From Cordia subcordata (lineage: Eukaryota; Streptophyta; Magnoliopsida; Boraginales; Cordiaceae): a DNA stretch of 64,000 bases. Below the pieces are notes generated by a model. It did not search any database, was not told where the DNA came from, and saw only the letters and a program-made list of their open reading frames with translations. The translations under genes were made by a program, and so were the position numbers. Shown here piece by piece: positions 23,510 to 33,918 of the stretch. The first letter of the stretch is position 1; each line of letters begins with the position of its first letter. The stretch is taken from positions 11,313,501-11,377,500 of the forward strand of contig JAPTOF010000010.1 in NCBI GenBank assembly GCA_028554755.1. The letters are read 5' to 3'.

Positions 23510-24782
23510 TTAAGAATGAGAGTGAATTAAGATATCTAATAATTTTTGTATTTAAAAATTCACCAAAAATTCAACACTTTTCTTTCAAGCAAAATATCGA
23601 ACACAAGATAATCAATATAAGTAAATGAAATAGATAAACAGTAGAGAGTAGGAAGACAAACGATTTTTAGGTGGTTTGGCGAAGCTTATGTCTACCACCT
23701 AAGGATGCTTCCCTTAGGACTTTAACAATCTTTAACTAAAATGCCTTTTTAAATCTTGGTGAAGCAAAAACCAAGTTCTACAACTCTTTGAAGCCAAACT
23801 TCAAAGAACCCAAGAGTGTAACTCATCAGGATTTCCCTACACTCAAATTCAGCTGAAAGAGTTGAACTCTGAAGATTTCCTAGCTATTGAGTGTGTATTA
23901 CAAAGGATTTGAGGTATAATTAAGAAATATAGTGTAATGCTTCAACAAGCAAGTATAGTAAATGATAGCTCTTGAATGCTTAAGGAGCATAGCAAATTAT
24001 ACCTCAAGTTTTCTAAGCAATGAATGTTGATGAAGAGAATTTTCAAGCTCTGATCATGATATTCAATGCTATTGAAGTGTATTTAAAGGGAATTATTGAG
24101 TTAGGGCAAGGTAGATCAGAATTGGGGAAGAAAATGGTTGCAACAAATATAAATGGCTAGGACATTTAATGCTGCAGAGCCAGGGTCAGTTGATCGAGGA
24201 TGAAACTGGCCTTGTTCCTCAAACCTACTGACTAAGGTCGATTGCTAGGCTGGTTGATTCGCTTGGGGTTCGGCCTTGGTCAGAAACTTGATTTTAAAGC
24301 CCAGACTCTGAAGTGTTAAGACCGGCGCTCGGCCTGGAGTCCCACTATGCCCAGTAGATCTTAATTTTAAGCATTTTAAACACCATTTTGTAATTTTCTT
24401 TGACTCTAAGGCAATGAGACAAGTTGGAAAACACTTCAAGAGGATTGTAAAGCCTTTTGCAGACATAGCAAGGGATTTTATAAGTAGTTTGAACTTTGCA
24501 ATCAAGATATGTTATACCCAAGTTAAAAAGAGGTATAGACGAATGCAATGCAATGAAATCATGAGTGAGCTATAAAAGACTACTCTAAGGCATTCACAAG
24601 AGAGCTCACGAGCTATTACTCCTTATGTCGCTTTGTCTCCTCCTTGTGACTTCACAGCCCTTTTCTTCTATCTTGAACTTTTCTTGTTTTGAATAACCAC
24701 CAAGCTCAAAGTACAATAAGCAATTTATTAATTTATAATTTGCATCGTCAAAACAATATAAAATTAGTATTAAGCGAACAAT
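23510..24782 (-). mobile_element. 3' LTR of the minus-strand Sirevirus-type element
   Basis: On the minus strand a polypurine tract AAAAAGGGGGAGAT ends at about 24783 and is followed by TGTTCGCTTAATACTAA, the LTR start. The left part contains an ACCACCTAAAAATCGTTTG-type segment and a CTTTGTAATACAC-like stretch, as LTR 3' ends of this group do. The left end (~23510) is estimated from the general layout, as no second LTR is available for comparison. Confidence 0.5.
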
Positions 24783-25045
24783 CTCCCCCTTTTTAATGGT
24801 GACAAGTTACTCTTAACAAATGAAGTTCAAAAGTTTGACTCTACCACAATCAAACCAAACACGTATAGGCTATCAACCACAAAGAGTATAAACAAAGTTA
24901 ACGAAGGTTACTCCCCCTTTCAGCTTCAATTTATGCATGTATAATTGATAAAGGTTACTCCCCCTTTAGCTTCAATTTATGCATATATAAATAACATATA
25001 TATGTATTTGTATAACTAAAATATATATGCATTTTCTCCCCTTTT
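24783..25045 (-). other. Multiple polypurine tracts of a Sirevirus-type element
   Basis: On the minus strand four G-rich purine tracts precede the LTR: one near 25036-25046 (CCAAAAGGGGAG), two AAAGGGGGAGTAACCTT copies near 24963 and 24910, and AAAAAGGGGGAGATTG near 24783. The two middle tracts lie in a local ~53 bp tandem repeat (TTATGCATATATAA-like). Multiple tracts before the 3' LTR are a published hallmark of Sireviruses. Confidence 0.65.
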
Positions 25046-25360
25046 GGCATCATAAAAAATATAAGGAAAGCATAAGGTAATATACCAAGAGTAAAAACAT
25101 CACAAAAGCACATAGATATTCAATACCACGATCCACAAACTAAATTGAAAGATGAAAATGAGAATGACGTGGAATGCAAGAATTTTGAAACGCTAAATGC
25201 TAAAAATGAACAAAAATGTTTTTGAAAATGGTACTTTCCTCAAGAATCAAGTGTCGTGATCCTTAAAATACTTTGCCAATTTGGACTTGATCTCTTCTTG
25301 TGAATTCTCAAGCTTTCCCAATCTTGTATACATTTGGCCAAAGGTAGTATTGGTTTCTTC

Positions 25361-26540
25361 CTAATTTTTGCACATATGCTTTATTTCAGTGTTTAAATTT
25401 TGCAATTGAGATAGAATATGAGCAAATATAGATGACTCATCTGCTTGAGTGCTATAGCCTTCTTGAGTGAATTGTGTCCTATCATCACGCGCGTTAGTGG
25501 GGTCATCAATATCAACTTCCTGTTCCTCAGCTTGCTCATCTTCTTCCATGTCATCCTACACTTTATTTTTTTAGGTGCTTCAGGACCTATAACTTGATTA
25601 GAGAAAGTAGTCCCATCTTTTGTTTGTTGTCTAATTAGGTTCCTGATATGGGGATCTAGTTTTGCATATTGTCTCTCTCAATTGGTTCTCCATTATACCA
25701 ATATATTCCCATTTGGTGAATGTAAGGCATGTCAAATTTCCAAGCAAACTTAGTGGGTGCATCATCAAAAGGTACAGCAAAGTGATAAAATATCTGAGTA
25801 AGAGCCATTCCATAGGCGAGCTTGTGTGGTTGAACTGATTTCTTACTATCATGATCTTTGCCACATACATGAGTCATATGATGCAACATGATAGATATGC
25901 TAAATCCAAATGAAGGTTGTGATAGAGCATGTATAAAATGTATGCCTCCATGTGATTTATCCTACCATCGTTTGTCTTTCAGCAAATTATAACTTCACTT
26001 ATAATTCGTAGGATTATTCTTTCTTGGGGCGCAAGCTGCACACGGTTGGGTGTGAAGTTTCGAATAAGGATGGAGTCAATTCCTTTCCAAATAAATTTAA
26101 CTACTTCATGCACAATTTCTTTGTCAACTGCTGGCCATCCTTGGGCACTATATTCACCATTTGGTGACCAAGGAAATCCAAAAATGACTCTAAGGTCCAT
26201 TTCCATAATCTCAAAAGTTTTCCCATTTACTCTGCTTTTTATACGCATGGTACGGGTACTTAACACTTTCAAATTCTTGTAAAGCTTCTTAACCATTCTT
26301 TCATGCACATTGCAATTTAAATGCACAAATATACTCTATCCTTGAAAATTGAAAAATTCTATTGCCATAGTTCCTTTCAAATCTTCATCAACTAAATATT
26401 TTCCATACATAATGCTTTGGGAATCAATGGTACCTTATTGTAAATTTGGATTTGGTGGTGGAGAATTGTGCCTGGCCTTTTGCTTCCTCACACTTTGGTT
26501 GATCTTCTTGGGGGTGCCATTTTCGCAAAAGAATAAGAAT
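25361..26540 (-). pseudogene. Broken ORF in env position of the Sirevirus-type element
   Basis: Between pol and the 3' LTR, several minus-strand frames read in order. A start MAPPRRSTK lies near 26540. A 115-codon frame (25979-26326) contains DLRVIFGFPWSPNGE. Pieces at 25656-25889 contain KLAYGMALTQIFYHFAVPF. An acidic C-terminal frame (25361-25549) has many Glu/Asp/Gln. Stops and frameshifts separate them. The layout resembles the third ORF of Sireviruses and the family often labelled 'putative plant transposon protein'. No membrane function can be claimed. Confidence 0.45.
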
Positions 26541-27020
26541 TTCTTAATGTATAAATATGATAATGGTGATGAATTTGATAATTTTGATGAAGATTTTCAA
26601 AGATAATGGTGAAAAAAATAGGTTTTGGAGGATGGGTTTTGTGTTTGGGTTTAGGGTTTGGAGAGGATTTGGAAAATTTTGGAAGAATTGTGAGAAAAAA
26701 TAAGTCTAGGGCGTCTTCTAGACTGCCCGTCTGCAAAAGCTGGTCGACTGGTTTCCTAATTTTGGGCGACCAGCTAATTGACCGGGCCTGGTCAGAGAGC
26801 CAAGCATCTAGGGACTAGGCGACTGGCTAATCGACCGGTCTTGGTCAGTGTCCAATAAATAAGTCCCGATCGCTACCTAGTCAGGTCAGGCGAGCAGTAG
26901 GACGTTCAGCGACACTTTTTATTTTTACAACAATGAAATTTTGAGCTGAATTATTGTTTTGAAGCCATTTGTGCTCAAATAATGCAAGATTTTTCAAAGA
27001 AAAACACTTTCAAATATGAT

Positions 27021-27659
27021 TTAACATCCCAATTTCTCTACTGATTTTACAAAATTGATCTTCATGTAATGGTTTTGTAAAAATATCAGCAACTTGATAC
27101 AATGTATTAATGAATTCAAGCACAATGTCATCTTTTGCACATGATCTCTAATGAAATGGTGTCTGATCTCAATATGCTTAGTTCTAGAGTGTTGAATGGG
27201 GTTCTTTGTGAGATTTATGTCACTAGTATTATGACAATAAATGGGAACATGATCATAATGCAAACTATAGTCAAGTAAATTTTGTTTCATCCACAAGATT
27301 TGATCCACACAACTGCCAACTGCAATGTATTCAACTTCGGTGGTAGAGATTGCAAGACTATTTTGTTTTCTACATGGCCAAGACACTAAAGAATGTCCTA
27401 GGAATTGACAAGTTTCACTAGTGTTTTTATGATCTACCTTAGAACCAACATAATCAGAATCAGAAAATCTACATAAGTCAAATGAGGTTCTTTTTGCATA
27501 CCAAAGCTCTAGATTACTAGTCCTTTTAAGATATCTAATTATTCTTTTTAGAGCAACTAAATGTGTTTCCTTAGGATTATATTGAAATCTAGCACACAAG
27601 CATATTGCAAACATGATATCTGGTCTATAGGCAATTAAATAAAGTAAGCTACCAATCAT
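27021..27659 (-). pseudogene. Copia RT C-terminal end and RNase H
   Basis: A 212-codon frame without stops. It opens with MIGSLLYLIAYRPDIMFAIC, the region after the Copia RT palm, followed by VALKRIIRYLKRTSNLELWY. The RNase H part has DSDYVGSKVDHKNTS, then STTEVEYIAVGSCVDQILWM, and ends near the HSRTKHIEIRHHFIRDHV block. The catalytic Asp and Glu positions appear to be kept. The frame is broken from the RT part to the right, so the polyprotein cannot be made as one chain. Confidence 0.85.
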
Positions 27660-27858
27660 ACCTCTATATTTCTTCTCATCTACTGGTTCACCTTAATTTT
27701 GTTAAGGGGCTTATGAGAGTCCCAATTTTCTTTACATCTTCAAGCCCAAATTTTTTGATAATTTCCTTGGTGTATTTGGCTTGATTAATGAAATTCCTTC
27801 CTTTGTTTGTTTAATTTGAAGTCCAAGGAAGAAGGTTAAATTCTCCTGTCATGCTCGT

Positions 27859-28242
27859 CTAGAACTCCTTGTGCATACACTTAGAAAAACTCTCGCACAA
27901 AGATACATTAGTAGCACCAAAGATTATACCATCAACATAAATTTGTACAAGTAGAATGTCATTTCCTTCTTTTTTAATAAACAAAGTAAAGTCAAGTTTT
28001 CCTCTTTCAAAGTTATTTTCCACAAGAAATCCACTAAGTCTTTCATACCAAGCTCTAAGAGCTTGCTTTAAACCATATAATGTCTTTTCTAGTTTAAAAA
28101 CATGATTTGGAAAGCAAGAATTTTCAAAATCAGAAGGTTGTTCAACATATGTATTTTCTTCAATAAAACCATTTAGAAAAGCACTCTTGACATCCATCTG
28201 ATAGAGTTTAAAATCCATGTAACATGCAAATGCAAGTAACAT
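27859..28242 (-). pseudogene. Copia reverse transcriptase core with altered YVDD box
   Basis: It contains KLYQMDVKSAFLNGFIEE (first catalytic Asp), KLEKTLYGLKQALRAWY and the second catalytic block as QIYVDGIIFGAT. Copia elements normally have YVDD here, so the second catalytic Asp is Gly and the enzyme should be inactive. It ends at a stop before the RNase H frame. Confidence 0.85.
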
Positions 28243-28381
28243 GCGAATGAATTTAAGTCTAGCTACGGGGGCATAGGTCTCATCATAATCAATCCCTTCT
28301 TCTTGATTATATCCTTGAGCTACAAGTTTAGCCCTTGTTCCTAGTTACTATACTGTCTTCATCTAGTTTGTTTTTAAATAC

Positions 28382-28672
28382 CTATTTGGTTTCAATTACC
28401 GGTTTATCTCTAGGTCTTTCAACTAACTTCCAAACTTTATTTCTATCAAATTGATTTAGTTCTTTTTGCATGACCATTATCCAATTTTCATCAAGTAAAA
28501 CTTCTTTTAACATTTTTAGGTTCAAAGAATTCAAGGTTGGAAGAGTAAGAAAGATTACCAATGAAGATGCCTTGTCAATCCTTATTTGTTTTCCAAGCAT
28601 TTTAAGTGGAGTTTTATTACTGGAAAGAGCTACAATTTGCCTTTCCAATATTCCCACCATGAACTTGATCAT
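28382..28672 (-). pseudogene. Copia reverse transcriptase N-terminal portion
   Basis: The frame ends with MQKELNQFDRNKVWKLVERP and DKPVIETK, the well-known segment at the start of Copia RT. Upstream (higher coordinates) the expected integrase and gag are not recognised; the similarity stops near 28680. Confidence 0.8.
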
Positions 28673-28679
28673 GTTGAAA

Positions 28680-30070
28680 CTTGTTCAGATTTGTTTGGCC
28701 AGAAAGCATGGGAGAGTGTGGAGAATTGCTCATTGCTTGCTGCATTGTTGAGATGAGGGCTACTTTGGTGAAGAGAATTTGAGTTTGCACGCTTACTAAT
28801 TTTTGTCAAGGTAAAAATGGGTTATTGATTAGGAGAATGACCTGGCAGCATCTTGTGATTTTTCTCCATGTTGTTAACTGAATAAGAGCCATGTTCCAAG
28901 TGGATAAGTGGGGAAATAACTTTTGGTTGATGTTTAAGTTGTGGAATAATTGCATTTTCCTCACAATGATACAACAAATTGCTCTCGGCAGGGAAGGAAT
29001 TTGAGTTTGGTCAATTCTTACGTGATTGAAAGTAATGTGTTATGGGAATCTTACTTGAAAAGGTGCTGCAATTTTTTATGGACAGTTGGAAATAAAGTCA
29101 GAAGGACTAGCTGCAATGCTTGAAAGACAATTGGACAATAACCTGTTTTCTCGATTCTTTAAACCCAAGGGTTGCAAATCAATTTTCAAGCCTGTTCTCC
29201 ACATAAATTGATTGCAAATTTTTTAGTGATGGAGCCAGAATGTTGTTCTCCAATGAATGAAGATTAGAAGGAGTACCACTTTGCTTGGGAAAATCAACAC
29301 CTTGACAAGATGGAGCACAATCTCTTTCCAAATTTTGCAAGGTGAAATGGCAGTTATTGTAGTTATATCTCCTTGCTCGAGCTACTATTTCTTTAAAAGA
29401 TTTTCTTGAAGAGGATATGAACGATAGTGCTTAGAGAGCTTGGAGTTTGCTGGAAGCTAGAAGTCTCGGTAGCCATGAAACTCAAGGAATGAGTCTCACC
29501 ATGCAATGAAGAAGAAGATGAAGCATGAAAGTTTGCAACCATTGTTGCCCTTGCTTCCATTTTCCTTTGTTGCACATCATGATCAATTTCATTATGCATT
29601 CTAGCTTATTAGTCATGACTCCTCCTGATCAAGCTTTGGACAAGTTCCTTTTTAGCTTATCATAATTTTGCTCAAGTTTGAGAGCATTAGAACTCAAAGA
29701 AGGTGTAAAAACTCTGGCCATGGCTGAACAAGAATGAGTTTTTGAGCTACCAAAAAGCATTTGGGTCTCGTTACCATAGATGGAATTATCTCCATCGAAA
29801 TCGTTGAAAGAGATTGAGTTTTCCACATCCAAAAAGGTGCCCGTGATGAAGTCTTTCACTTTGGCAGCCAAACGAGCACCTTTCCTTGTTTTAAATGCAT
29901 AAGATCTTTTCTTTTGGCCCATAAGAGGTGGACTTGATGGTGGTCAATGGCGCTTTTTAGTGGTCGATAGTGGAGGATTTTAGTGAGAGGTAAGAACATA
30001 TAAGTTAGAGAGAGAGCATTTTTTTCACTTATTAGTACAAAACTAGCTATTTTGTGATATTTGTACAACC
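28680..30070 (-). other. Unassigned relic with long minus-strand coding-like pieces
   Basis: Three overlapping minus-strand frames (29856-30068, 29629-29922, 29393-29599) and further stop-poor stretches to 28700 read in the same direction. Examples are MGQKKRSYAFKTRKGARLAA with KVKDFITGTFLDVENSISF following, then KMEARATMVANFHASSSSSL. The pieces need frameshifts to join. I do not recognise a family. It might be upstream retroelement sequence or a captured gene fragment. Confidence 0.3.
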
Positions 30071-30114
30071 TTATCCACTCCTAAACTGACTAACAACTAT
30101 TTTTCAAAAGAGCA

Positions 30115-30590
30115 TATATATATACACACACTATACAATAGCCAAAAATAAGATTTTACACGTACATTGAGGCAATCCTAGGACTAAAATTGTATTATCT
30201 TTTCTCTCTCCAGCTTTGAGCTTAATCTTTGTGATCAATCACTTTTGCATCTTTGTTTTATCCTTCGAAAAATTGGTTGTGAGATAGATTAGCTTGGGAT
30301 ACATCAAATCATTGTGAAAAACACTTGGATTTCTTGATTCGAGAATAATCAAGGTTTGTGAGTTGGTTTGTGCTAGGCCAACTTTTGAAAATATGGGTTT
30401 TAATGGAGTTTGTTGAAATTCTCAATCGGAAAGGACCATAGAGTAGATGTAGGTTACGCATCAAGCCACTATAAATTTTGTGCGTGCTTCATTTTATCAC
30501 TTTTTATTGGTTTGCTTTGCTATTTTAATTACAAGTCCAAGCACTTAATTTAAAATTTCACCCATCTCGAAAAAGCGAAATTCAAGGTCT
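30115..30590 (+). mobile_element. Sirevirus/Copia-type LTR 3' portion on the plus strand
   Basis: A TATATATACACACAC stretch is followed by a leader and then by GTAGATGTAGGTTACGC and CCACTATAAATTTTGTGCGT. This arrangement is frequent in the 3' half of Sirevirus LTRs. It ends near AATTTCACCCATCTCG. Its 5' half is not adjacent and may be the piece at 22145. Confidence 0.4.
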
Positions 30591-30599
30591 AGTGGCCCT

Positions 30600-31590
30600 G
30601 GTCATCCCTTTCTAGAGCATTTGCATGCGCATATATAATAATTTTGTTATAACAACATGTCCGCTTTAGCAAAGAACAAATACTGATTGTTGTTACACAC
30701 AATCTTCTTTTAATATATTATTTGACAATGAAGTTGGAATTCGTTTGTAGTCTTTTTTTAGATACTAGATATTTGGTTTAATTTCAATTAATTTTGATTT
30801 TGTTTTATATTTTCAAATATGTATGGAAATGTTTGTTAATGTGTGTAATCAAGCTATTTGTTATAAAGTAAAATTTAATAGTATATATAACATTGAAGAC
30901 TTCAATCCTTAACTTTCTATTTTTTTTAACACTTATAATAAATTTTCTATAAAACCTATAATCTTAAACTATTACTACAAAATACAACTTTATTATAAAT
31001 TAGTTTATTTAAAGTATAAGTTAATTGATTACCTTTTATATACTAAATCTCAAATTTTATTTATTTTTATATTAAATTAAACACACATAATTAATGTATG
31101 GCTAATTGATTCCATGCATCGCATAAATGACGTACTAATATATACCCCATCTTCACTCAAATATATACTTTTTAGAATTGAGATGCTATATGGCCGCAAG
31201 AAGGCATAGGAAAGAGAAACCTTTGTTGCGACATTTAAACATTAGAGAATCATTCTTCTTTTTGGTTCAGTGGATCGTATTTTTTGATTGAAAAAAAGTT
31301 TACAAATATTATATTAAGGGGGTAAAGTCAAGGGATTTAAGTAGAAAAGACGAACCGGTATTATTGCAAGTGGTACTAATAAATACAAGAGCACTTAAAT
31401 GGACTAGCGGAGCTGAAGCGTTACTGACATTAGACTCGTCAGTCATTTAAACCCAAAAAAGAGTTCGATTGACATTTGACAATTTCAGATCTGCCCTCTC
31501 TTTCTCTCTGCATATTCTTCGCATCTTGTAAAAGCTCAATTTTCACTTCACCAAAAAGCAAACCTTATAATAAATAAATAAAATAAATTG
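30600..31590. promoter_or_regulatory. AT-rich intergenic region with presumed promoter of the transporter gene
   Basis: Long AT-rich DNA, then CT-rich runs (TCTTTCTCTCTGC at ~31500) and a GC-richer segment (31620-31730) that looks like a 5' UTR. No TATA box was placed with confidence. Confidence 0.3.
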
Positions 31591-33918
31591 AACAATTAAT
31601 AGCTCCAAGATCTTCGTGTGCCCTTCGTAAACCCAATCCCTACACAACTCCACCGCTCACCTACCGCTTCCCCATAGCCGGCGTCAGATCTGACCGGAGC
31701 ATCCCCGCCGGCGTCATCCCGGTTTCCCGCCAAAAATTATATAAGTAATATTAAACCAAATGCTAACTCCTGAAAATATATAGTAAGGTAATTTCGTCTT
31801 TTCTTTTTGTTTTTGTTTTCGATTTTATTTGTTTGTAGAAATTAATGAATTTTGTTTTCAGATGAGCTTAATTCTAATAGATCTAAGATCACCTTTTATT
31901 TGTTTTCTGGTATCAGTTTTTAGCCTTGATGATCAGAATGCAGTAGCTTAATTGCTTGATCTGAGTAATTGCACATGTGATTTGTCAAATAGAAGTATTT
32001 TTGGAGTGCTTTTGCTTAAAAAATAATTGATTTTTTTGTTTTGGATTATTTTGAGTTCTGGAAATAATAGACTTAAAGTAGGTATGATCTTTGCCGAGAC
32101 TCGCGTATGGTTGGAGCCTTATGCATCGGGGTTACTCGTTTATTTCGTAAGTAAGATCTAGGTGTGTGACCTAGCTCAGTATTTTCTCAATAAAATATTG
32201 AAAACTTAACGTGTGAAAGCTGTGCATATTAGTGTTTTGGAGAGGGAGTTGCTTGCTAAAATTCATGTGTAGTGAGTGAGTAAATGCTTTGTGATTCAGA
32301 TGCAAACAGATGACTTTCAGAATGACTGTATTTGTAGCGATACGTGGGTTTATATATTGCAGTAAGCTGTGAGCATGACGTTAGATGTCCCTCAGAAAAT
32401 CTAGTTTTGTAGTGTGTAGTTGTTTCTTACCATGAAAGGGCACTGCAGCATTAATGTAATGTAGATCGCATCTATTCCTTAAGTATGTGGTTCTGCACCA
32501 CAATGCGTATAAGTTTAAATTCTCGGGGAGAAAAAGTTGCAAGATCATTTACCAAAAACAATTTCTTTAGAGTGTCATTTTGCCAAAAATAGTTGGCTCT
32601 TTATCATTTTGAAAGTTGATCTGGGTTTATGCCCTAATATTTAGTAAATTCATCTATAGGTTCAGATAAAATATTATGCATTTATTAGCTAAATGCATGT
32701 CCATTGATGTTTGGTGAGGCAGTTATTGCCAAAACTATGTCTGTCGTGGTATTTGGAAAGGCAGTTGTTACTAGATCTACGTGTACTCAGAGTTTAAATG
32801 CTTTATGGACTTGATTGTGATTTTGAAAAGGCGGATTTCTTTATATCAGCAATACTTATTTGTATTGTGCTGTTGGCGACCTTATATGTGCCTTGGAACA
32901 TCTGGTACATTGTTCTGATTTCTGAAGTTGTTTTTTACCATGCTAAAAAGACATTGGGTATTGATGTAATATGTGGTTGTATCTATTTTGTAAATCTGGA
33001 CTATAATGTGGTATATCTTTTCTTATTATGTGCTTTTGCTAGTTGTATAAAAAGAAAAGACATGGGCCTTCTTGCCTTGTTATGTGCTTTTGCTAGATGT
33101 ATGATGACAAGAAAATTTAAACCTTCTCACTTTACTGTGACAACTCTAGAATAGTTGGACTTGTCAAAAAATCTCATTTCCCACGAACATGGGAATGAGG
33201 TCATTCCCATGGGTTTTGTCAGGAATGGCTATTCCCATGTTCATGGGAATGGGATTTCCTGAGTCATTACATCATACCAATCATGGGGTATAATAGAAGA
33301 CAGTCAGGAATACTATTCTATTCCCAACCCATTTCTGCATACGAATCACCACCTAAATTGTCTGTGTTTTGTAAATGTGGACTACTATGTGGACCTCTTA
33401 TCTTGTTATGTGCTTTTGCTTGTTGTATAAGGACAGAATGTTGACCTTCTTACCTTAATATGAACATTTGCACGATGGATAGTCTAGTATAGTTGAGATT
33501 CAGACAGGAAAAGTGGAGAAAGATTAGAATGTTATATAGTGCTAATAAAGGAAGCAACTGTTCCAGAAAATGCATGAAAACTGCTTCTTGTGGGTCTTGG
33601 ATTGAATTGGGTCCATAATTGAATTTCATGGAATTAGAAAGACAGTCATTATCTTCGATCAGTATTTTCCTGCTTTGGTTTGTCATTTTTTTTTCTTTTC
33701 TTGCGCACTAAAGAATTCTCCTTGTTGAACTAGTTTTGTCAATTGTAGTTTGGGTAGCTGTAAGGAGAGTACTAGGTTGGAAGTTTCTATTATCTTTCCT
33801 TTTTGGATGGAATGTTTGAAGTTTCTACAGAGTTTGTTAATATGGGGACTGTTCCAGGACAAATTCCTATTGGGAAGATATTGTAAAGAGTAGGAAGGTT
33901 TTGGTAACCTGTTATTCG
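31591..33918 (+). other. Presumed 5' UTR exon and 5' UTR intron of the transporter gene
   Basis: A likely splice donor AAG|GTAATTTCG with a T-rich downstream run lies at 31788. No start codon compatible with the transporter occurs before 33919. The frame at 32798-33154 inside this stretch has no family similarity and is taken as intron. Within it, about 33000-33120 and 33370-33480 are diverged copies of one segment (TTATGTGCTTTTGCTAG), on both sides of a MITE. Confidence 0.35.
33166..33350. repeat. MITE-like repeat (family A) in the 5' UTR intron
   Basis: It contains inverted copies of GAACATGGGAAT and related GGGAATGAG words, followed by GGATTTCCTGAGTCATTACAT and a tail CATACGAATCACCACCTAA. 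A diverged second copy lies at 53966-54165 with the same order of blocks. The terminal structure is not fully resolved. Confidence 0.5.

Noticed and set aside
32798..33154. 118-codon hydrophobic plus-strand frame
   Set aside because: It lies in the 5' UTR intron of the transporter, shows no transporter motif, and part of it belongs to a locally duplicated non-coding segment.
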